A stretch of 12,149 nucleotides of DNA from Deltaproteobacteria bacterium (lineage in GTDB: Bacteria > Desulfobacterota > GWC2-55-46): positions 1-12,149 of the forward strand of contig JACPGA010000042.1 in the NCBI GenBank assembly GCA_016182705.1, read 5' to 3'. The position numbers and the translations under genes were made by a program. The notes beneath the pieces were generated by a model, which saw only the letters and a list, made by a program, of their open reading frames with translations, ran no database searches and was not told the DNA's origin. Below are positions 7,202 through 12,149 of the stretch, piece by piece. Each line of letters starts with the position of its first letter. The stretch's first letter is position 1.

Positions 7202-7891
7202 TTACTCTGAGATGTAAAGGAGTATCCTGTCCTTTTCTATCTTGATGTAGCCTTCCTGTGTCATTTTTTTCAATGCCCTGCTTACGACTTCCCTCGACGA
7301 GCCTATCATTGCCGCGAGCTGCTCGTGGGTGGGCCTTTCTATCTCTATGACATCCCTGTCAGCGCCATCGGCCTTGGCCTTGGCCATGCCCATCAGGGTA
7401 TGCGCTATCCTTCCGCAGACGTCCAGAAGGGCAAGCCCGCCGATCTTTCTTGTGGCTTCCCTGAGCCTGCCGGTCAGGTAGGCGAAAAACCTCATGTATA
7501 CCTTATGGTGGCGGGACATGTAATCAAGGAACGCGCTTTTTGTCACGACCAGGCACTGGAGGTCCTGCACGGCCTCGACGTTGGCCGACCTCGGCTTGTC
7601 GTCTATTATCGACATCTCGCCGAACATGTCGCCATCGTTCAGGATGGCGAGCACTATTTCCCGGCCTTCCTCGCCGTACAGCGTCACTTTCACCCTGCCG
7701 GAGATAATGAAAAAGACCGCGTCCCCGGGGTCGCCCTCGGTTATTATCTGGGTCCCGGCAGGCCAGGTCCTGACCTCGCCCCTTGAGATGATGCCCTTAA
7801 GATAGAAGTCCTCAAGCCCGGTGAAAAGCTGGTTGCGGGCAAGCCCTTCCTCTACCTTTTTCAAGTCGTCCTTGATAGTCGTTTCTATCAT
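7202..7891 (-). CDS. Crp/Fnr-family transcriptional regulator, Crp-like
   Basis: A 229-residue DNA-binding regulator. An N-terminal cyclic-nucleotide-binding barrel (about 20-125) holds the phosphate-binding cassette FGEMSIIDDKPRSA, with R101 and S102 matching the cAMP-contacting Arg-Ser of E. coli Crp. A long dimer helix (about 126-160) and a winged helix-turn-helix (about 180-226) follow. In the recognition helix GSSREVVSRALKKM, R200, E201 and R205 match the Crp residues that read GTGA half-sites. There is no N-terminal cysteine cluster (only C113 and C159), so it is not an iron-sulfur Fnr. The ligand (cAMP, another nucleotide or none) cannot be read from sequence. Its ATG overlaps the pmbA stop as ATGA, so the two are translationally coupled. 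The candidate operator at 7069-7082 could be its target. Confidence 0.93.
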   Translation of the reverse strand: MIETTIKDDLKKVEEGLARNQLFTGLEDFYLKGIISRGEVRTWPAGTQIITEGDPGDAVFFIISGRVKVTLYGEEGREIVLAILNDGDMFGEMSIIDDKPRSANVEAVQDLQCLVVTKSAFLDYMSRHHKVYMRFFAYLTGRLREATRKIGGLALLDVCGRIAHTLMGMAKAKADGADRDVIEIERPTHEQLAAMIGSSREVVSRALKKMTQEGYIKIEKDRILLYISE

Positions 7892-9249
7892 GTCCCACTC
7901 GCCTCTACTTCGTTTACAAGGAGGCTTGGCGCGCCTATTGACCCCATGAACCTCAAGTCGGACGCGCAGGCCCCTACCTTTGAGAAAAGCTCGAGGAGGT
8001 TGCCAGCTATTGCCATGCCCCTTACGGGGTAGGCAATAACCCCTCCTTCGATCCAGAAACCGGCGGCGCCCAGGGAAAAATCCCCGCTCACGGTATTAAT
8101 AGTGTGCACGCCAAGGAACTCGGTTATGAAAAGCCCCTTCCCGAGGTCTTCAAGAAGGTCCTCGAAACTTTTCCCGCCCTTTTCTATGTAGATATTATTA
8201 AGGCCGCCTCCGGGCGTTGACTTGTATCCACCCCTGGCGGCATTGCCGGTCGAGGCCTTCTTTGCCCTTCCGGCCCAGTACGTATCATAAAGAAAACCCT
8301 GGCATACCCCCTCCAGCACAAGGGGGGTCCTGTTTGTAGCAGTGCCTTCGGCATCATAGGCCGAAGTCGCCCAACCGCCGTTCATTATACCATCATCGAA
8401 TATATTAAGCACGGGAGAAGCTATTTTCGCTCCCAGCTTGCCAATGAGCATGGATTTGCCCTTTTCGACGTTATCGCCGAGAAAGGAGCTGGCCAGAGAT
8501 TCAAGCAGCTCGCAGGCAACCGTGTTCTCGATTATTGCCGGGCATTTGACAGTCTTTATCTCCCGTGCCCCAAGGAGCCTCACCGCGTTCCTGGCGGCGG
8601 TCTTCCCTATCCAGGCCGGGTCTATGGCATCAATCCCGTGGCCCATGCCCATCTCCCAGCCCATCTGCGACTCACCCTTGTCCTCGGCGACCGCGGTGAC
8701 GCTGCCGGTGAAATACGTGGCTGAATGAGAAACATCGACGCCGTTAGAGTTCACGACCCTGTCGGCCGTGACAGACTCGGAGTAAGAGGCCTTTCTTATC
8801 CTCTTTACCCTTGCGTCAAAGCCCATCGCGGCCTTTTCTATCTCCAGGGCCTTTTTTATCTTTTCTTCCTCAGGAATGCTAAGGTAAGCGCTATCGAATA
8901 TTCCCAGCCCCTCTTCCGAGCGCGCAGGTCCCGGGGAAGGCAGCTTCAGGAATTTATCGACGGATGCCTCCAGACTTCCGGCCACGGCCTTGGCGGCCAT
9001 CTCATCGAGAACGGCGTCGTCCAGGACGCTGGAGAAGGCGAAGCCCAGTTTCCCTTTTGATATGGTCCTTATGCCCACGCCCGCGCTCGAGCGCACCTTG
9101 AGGGCGTCTACCTGGCCTTCTTTTGCCTCGACCCCGAAGCCCTTCTGCGTGGAGAAATATATTTCAAACGACTCGGCCCTGCCTTCGAGTCCTTTCTTAA
9201 GCCTGTCTATGACGCGGCTTGCGCCAGCTTCCTTAAGCATGTTTTTCAT
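7888..9249 (-). CDS. pmbA: TldE/PmbA-family protein of the TldD-TldE metalloprotease
   Basis: A 453-residue member of the TldD/PmbA family. In E. coli TldD and TldE form one cytoplasmic protease that finishes microcin B17 and degrades CcdA; TldD carries the HExxxH zinc motif and TldE does not. No HExxxH is present here, so this is the TldE side. Family landmarks are an N-terminal domain with VRSSAGVGIRT (52-62), the DDG...GGWATSAYDAEGTAT region (285-305), ARGGYKSTPGGGLNNIYIE (338-356) and the C-terminal ITEFLGVHTINTVSGDFSLGAAGFWIEGG (375-403). No tldD is in the window. The ATG at 9249 has GGGGGG three bases upstream and overlaps the acetyltransferase gene by 17 bases; an ATG at 9240 would cut this overlap to 8. 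The gene is coupled to crp downstream. Confidence 0.95.
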   Translation of the reverse strand: MKNMLKEAGASRVIDRLKKGLEGRAESFEIYFSTQKGFGVEAKEGQVDALKVRSSAGVGIRTISKGKLGFAFSSVLDDAVLDEMAAKAVAGSLEASVDKFLKLPSPGPARSEEGLGIFDSAYLSIPEEEKIKKALEIEKAAMGFDARVKRIRKASYSESVTADRVVNSNGVDVSHSATYFTGSVTAVAEDKGESQMGWEMGMGHGIDAIDPAWIGKTAARNAVRLLGAREIKTVKCPAIIENTVACELLESLASSFLGDNVEKGKSMLIGKLGAKIASPVLNIFDDGIMNGGWATSAYDAEGTATNRTPLVLEGVCQGFLYDTYWAGRAKKASTGNAARGGYKSTPGGGLNNIYIEKGGKSFEDLLEDLGKGLFITEFLGVHTINTVSGDFSLGAAGFWIEGGVIAYPVRGMAIAGNLLELFSKVGACASDLRFMGSIGAPSLLVNEVEASGT

Positions 9250-9727
9250 GCGTCCCCCCTTTCGGTATCTGCTGCCCCTCGATGGCGATTATAACAGCAT
9301 TCTCGTCGCAGTTGGGGAACTTGACGCATTTTATGCAGTCGCCCCATATCTTGTGGGGAAGGAGGTCCTTGCTTATGACCTTGAACCTGAGCTTGTTGAA
9401 AAAGGCGGTCTGGTAGGTCAGCGCGAAGACCCTCTTCAAGCCAAGCGAGCGTGCCTCGTCGAGGCACGCCGTCACGAGCTTTGTCCCTATGCCCGCCCTC
9501 GTGTGCCCCTCCCTTACGGCAAGCGACCTTATCTCGCCCATGTCTGACGAACATATGTGCAGGGCGCAGGTGCCAATGACCCTGCCGTCCGATTCGTACA
9601 CAAAGAAATCACGGAGGCTGTCGCATATGTCTGTCTCCGCCCTGTGCAGCATTATTCCTTTTTTAGCGAACGCCTCTACTATCTCGTAGATGGCCGGAAC
9701 ATCACCTGAAACTGCTTTTCTCAGCAA
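9233..9727 (-). CDS. argA: Short N-acetylglutamate synthase-type GNAT acetyltransferase
   Basis: A 164-residue GNAT-fold protein that probably acetylates glutamate with acetyl-CoA, the first step of arginine biosynthesis. It lacks the amino-acid kinase domain of classical ArgA. The family pattern is visible: IRSLAVREGHTRAGIGTKLV (acetyl-CoA loop, 66-85), VFALTYQTAFFNKLRFKVISKDLLPHKIW (100-128) and the cysteine cluster DCIKCVKFPNCDENA (C131, C134, C140). In the R/QxxGxG loop the usual first Arg/Gln appears to be T76. The start is a TTG: the conserved opening LRKAVSGDVPAIYEIV begins there, GGAGGGCAAGGG precedes it, and the next ATG is 25 codons in. It begins two bases after the recN stop and overlaps pmbA by 17 bases. 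The NAGS assignment is by resemblance; another GNAT substrate is possible. Confidence 0.85.
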   Translation of the reverse strand: MLRKAVSGDVPAIYEIVEAFAKKGIMLHRAETDICDSLRDFFVYESDGRVIGTCALHICSSDMGEIRSLAVREGHTRAGIGTKLVTACLDEARSLGLKRVFALTYQTAFFNKLRFKVISKDLLPHKIWGDCIKCVKFPNCDENAVIIAIEGQQIPKGGTHEKHA

Positions 9728-9729
9728 TT

Positions 9730-11472
9730 CTAACCCTTGCCCTCCGTGGCGCCCGGCCTCTTGGCAGGCGCTTTCCTTTTGTTTGACAAACCCATAGCGG
9801 CCTCGATAAGCTCTGCCGCGTGTTTTCTTGTGGTGTCCGTGACTTTAAGCCCGCCGAGCATCCCGGATATCTCGCCTATCCGCTCGTCCCCGGCCGCCTC
9901 CGCGACAGTCGTGACTGTCCTTGCGTTAGCGGTCTTTTTAGAGACAACGAAGTGCCTGTCAGCGAAAGCCGCGACCTGCGGCAGGTGCGTTATGCAGAGC
10001 ACCTGGCTGCCTTTCGAGACCTCTTTGAGCTTCAATCCAACAACCTGCGCAATGGAGCCGCTCACGCCGGTGTCTATCTCGTCGAATATGAGAGTCGAGA
10101 CCTTACCCGTTGCCATGACGCTCTTCATGGCGAGCATTATCCTTGAAAGCTCGCCGCCTGAGGCTATCCTCGCCAGCGGCTTTAACCCTTCGCCCTTGTT
10201 GGTTGCGATAAAAAAGCTCACCCTGTCAAAGCCCTTTTCCGTGAGCCTCAGGGCCCCGTCGTGCCCCGCGTCCGCGTCTATGGCCGCCTCGAAGACGACG
10301 CCTTTCATGCCGAGCGTCGTCAACTCGTTTTCAATGAGCGACTCAAGCTCGGTCGCGGCGCTCTTGCGGGCCTCGCTGAGGTGCGCGGCAGCCTCCTCAG
10401 CCTTCCCTTTCAAGGTTTTGACCCTGGCCTCTATCTCTCCGGCCCTGAACTCTATATTATCGAGGAGGCGCAATTCCGTTTCAAGCGCCTCTTTTTTCGC
10501 TATCAGCTCTTCAAGCGTTACGCCGTGCTTTTTCCTGAGCTTGCCAATGAGGTCGAGCCTGTCGGACGCGGCCTCCAATGCCTCGGGGTCGGCCTCTATG
10601 GACGAGCAATAGTCCCGCAGGAACGCTCCCGTGTCCTCAAGGGATACGAGGCACTCTTCGATGGATTTTGCCGCGCCCGCAAGAGACGGGTCTATGGCTG
10701 AAAGGTCTTTCAATGCCTTTGAGATCGAGCCGAGCTTTTCGGTTATTGAGCCGGAATCAGAGTAGATGGCCCTCTCGGCGTCTTCAGTCACGGCCCCGAG
10801 CCTGCCGGCGTTCTGGAGGCGCTCCCTGTCTTTTTTAAGGACCTCTTCCTCTCCGGGCTTCAATGCGGCGTCGCTAAGCTCTTTGAGCTGATAGGCAAGC
10901 AAGTCGCGCTTGTCGGAAGCGTTCTTCGAGTCCTGCAAAAGCGAGTCGAGTTCCTTCCTCGCCGCGGCATACTCCCTGTACGCGCCTGCCATATGCGAGC
11001 GCATGGGGCCAAGCGTGCCGAACGAATCAAGGAGCTCCATGTGCTCTTCAGGCCTTGTCAATGACTGGTGCTCACTCTGGCCGTATATGTCTATGAGCCT
11101 CCTGCCGACCTCTGTAAGCGTGACCAGCGTGGCAAGCGCGCCGTTTATGTATATCCTGTTCCTTCCAGCCCGCTGGACGACCCGCTTTACAACAAGCTCG
11201 TCGGAAGAATTGATGCCAGCCTCCGAAAGGACGCTATCGAGCCCCTTGGCGCGGCTGGCCGAAACATCGAAAAGGGCCTCGACCTGCGCTTCATCGCTGC
11301 CTTCTCTTATGATTTCGTTAGAGGCCCTGTCGCCGAGTATGAGGGAGAGGGCGTCCATTATAATGGATTTGCCCGCGCCGGTCTCGCCAGTGAATATGTT
11401 GAGGCCGGGCCCGAACCCGATAGCGAGAGAGTCGATTATCGCGAAGTCTTTAATGTTAAGTTCTACGAGCAT
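9730..11472 (-). CDS. recN: DNA repair ATPase RecN
   Basis: A 580-residue SMC-like ATPase that acts in the cytoplasm at double-strand breaks. The N-terminal half-domain has MLVELNIKDFAIID and Walker A GETGAGKS (29-36). A long helical region (about 160-375) forms the coiled-coil arm. The C-terminal half has the ABC signature ASGGELSRIMLAMK (SGGELSR 438-444), Walker B LIFDEIDTG (461-469) and the H-loop CITHLPQVAAFADRHF (H496). It is slightly longer than E. coli RecN because of a Lys/Arg-rich tail (about 564-580). The ATG has only a weak upstream AGG. It lies downstream of nadK, a common pairing, but repeat copy B separates them. No LexA box is apparent in the 44 bases between the repeat and the start. 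Confidence 0.97.
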   Translation of the reverse strand: MLVELNIKDFAIIDSLAIGFGPGLNIFTGETGAGKSIIMDALSLILGDRASNEIIREGSDEAQVEALFDVSASRAKGLDSVLSEAGINSSDELVVKRVVQRAGRNRIYINGALATLVTLTEVGRRLIDIYGQSEHQSLTRPEEHMELLDSFGTLGPMRSHMAGAYREYAAARKELDSLLQDSKNASDKRDLLAYQLKELSDAALKPGEEEVLKKDRERLQNAGRLGAVTEDAERAIYSDSGSITEKLGSISKALKDLSAIDPSLAGAAKSIEECLVSLEDTGAFLRDYCSSIEADPEALEAASDRLDLIGKLRKKHGVTLEELIAKKEALETELRLLDNIEFRAGEIEARVKTLKGKAEEAAAHLSEARKSAATELESLIENELTTLGMKGVVFEAAIDADAGHDGALRLTEKGFDRVSFFIATNKGEGLKPLARIASGGELSRIMLAMKSVMATGKVSTLIFDEIDTGVSGSIAQVVGLKLKEVSKGSQVLCITHLPQVAAFADRHFVVSKKTANARTVTTVAEAAGDERIGEISGMLGGLKVTDTTRKHAAELIEAAMGLSNKRKAPAKRPGATEGKG

Positions 11473-11516
11473 AGGCGGGCCTGTTGGGCTGTCTAATTAA
11501 TGATTGTGCAGGTTGG

Positions 11517-11641
11517 CAGGCTGCTCAAAAAGGTCCAGATGCCAGGAGTACGGACGCGAGTAATGAGGCGTACTCTGTATGTACGCCGCAATCAGCTCGC
11601 TTTGATGCCGACAACGCAGATGGGCCTTTTTCAGCAGCCTG
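11517..11641. repeat. Inverted-repeat intergenic element, copy B (125 bp, MITE-like)
   Basis: The ends form terminal inverted repeats of 26 bases, 11517-11542 (beginning CAGGCTGCTCAAAAAGG) and 11616-11641 (its complement begins CAGGCTGCTGAAAAAGG), agreeing at 22 of 26 positions. Inside is a hairpin GGCGTAC (11567-11573) / GTACGCC (11581-11587) with a 7-base loop, so the whole element could fold as a long hairpin or cruciform. It matches copy A at 5616-5722, which has the same orientation. It encodes no protein. It starts three bases after the nadK stop and ends 44 bases before recN, filling almost the whole gap. No clear target-site duplication is visible. Confidence 0.85.
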
Positions 11642-11644
11642 GGC

Positions 11645-12149
11645 TCAGTTCCTTACGACCTTCACTTCCCACATGAGCCGTTCCCTGAGTATATCAAAAT
11701 AGCTCTTGCCCTGGTATTTGATAAGATAGGCGCTCTCTTCGGCCCTTCTTATCTTTATCACGTCCCCGCTCTCCAGCGGCATATCGACCTGTCCGTCGAG
11801 GATAAGCTCTACGGCGTGCTGGTCCGGGCTCACCGTGACATCGACGGTCATCCAGTCGGGTATGACGACCGGCCTGTTCGTCAGGTTGAACGGGCAGATA
11901 GGGGCGACGATTATGGAATGTATCGTGGGGTAGAGTATCGGGCCGTTGGCCGACAGGGAATAAGCGGTTGAGCCGGTCGGGGTGGCTATGATAAGGCCGT
12001 CGGCCCTGTAGGTGTTCACATACTCTTTGTTTATGCGGGTCTCCAGGCGCACGAGCCTTGCGTTGTCGCCCTTTATGACAGCGTCGTTCAGGACCCTGTG
12101 GCTGCAAAGGACCTCGTCTTCCCTCGTATGCTCCACATGGAGGAGCATC
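11645..12149 (-). CDS. nadK: NAD kinase (C-terminal part; 5' end outside window)
   Basis: The last 168 or so codons of NAD kinase, which phosphorylates NAD to NADP in the cytoplasm. Visible family motifs are VLNDAVI (the substrate-binding NE/D motif), RADGLIIATPTGSTAYSLSANGPIL and the C-terminal core IIVAPICPFNLTNRPVVIPD. The N-terminal GGDGT motif lies upstream of the window. The frame is open to the edge, so the ATG at 12148 is internal. The stop is followed after three bases by the inverted-repeat element. Nothing looks damaged in the part seen. Confidence 0.97.
   Translation of the reverse strand, partial: MLLHVEHTREDEVLCSHRVLNDAVIKGDNARLVRLETRINKEYVNTYRADGLIIATPTGSTAYSLSANGPILYPTIHSIIVAPICPFNLTNRPVVIPDWMTVDVTVSPDQHAVELILDGQVDMPLESGDVIKIRRAEESAYLIKYQGKSYFDILRERLMWEVKVVRN

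Noticed and set aside
6882..7217. Plus-strand open frame of 111 codons in the gap between the M23 and crp genes
   Set aside because: It runs through the strong terminator, the palindrome and the promoter of the opposite strand, has no recognisable domain, and overlaps the crp 3' end.
9737..10612. Plus-strand open frame of 291 codons opposite recN
   Set aside because: It is an antisense shadow of recN, rich in Ser/Ala as expected from reading its codons in reverse, with no domain signal.

Overview
All eleven genes in this window lie on the minus strand, so transcription runs from high to low coordinates. The DNA is moderately GC-rich. The gene content, and in particular the order M23 peptidase - secA - argJ and the linkage nadK - recN, suggests a Gram-negative bacterium of the old Deltaproteobacteria (Desulfobacterota) or a related lineage such as Nitrospirota. 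That placement rests on remembered gene order and protein character, not on a search. The window is essentially core housekeeping DNA. I found no prophage, transposase, CRISPR array, tRNA or rRNA.

In transcription order there are three blocks. (1) 12149-7128: the 3' part of nadK (NAD kinase), a 125-bp inverted-repeat element, recN (DNA repair), a short N-acetylglutamate synthase-like acetyltransferase, a TldE/PmbA protein and a Crp-family regulator. The last four are tightly packed, with gaps or overlaps of only a few bases, and end at a near-perfect terminator. (2) 7082-5728: a region holding a Crp-type palindrome, a candidate promoter and a long leader, then a membrane-anchored LytM/M23 peptidase with a TTG start and its own terminator. 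(3) 5722-1: a second, decayed copy of the same repeat, a candidate secA promoter, then secA, argJ, a solitary HEPN-domain protein, a prepilin peptidase (PilD type) and the first 79 codons of a membrane protein that is probably a sensor histidine kinase. These five look like one transcription unit.

Functionally the window mixes protein export and envelope biogenesis (SecA, M23 peptidase, prepilin peptidase), arginine biosynthesis (ArgJ and a kinase-less NAGS-type acetyltransferase), NADP supply (NadK), DNA repair (RecN), peptide or modifier processing (TldE/PmbA) and cyclic-nucleotide-type regulation (Crp family). The least explained items are the pair of hairpin-cored, inverted-repeat elements placed just behind gene ends, the HEPN protein that contains no histidine at all, the Crp-like palindrome next to the crp-like gene, and the long leader of the M23 gene. 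I do not see a clear new multi-gene system; the repeat family is the best candidate for something undescribed.
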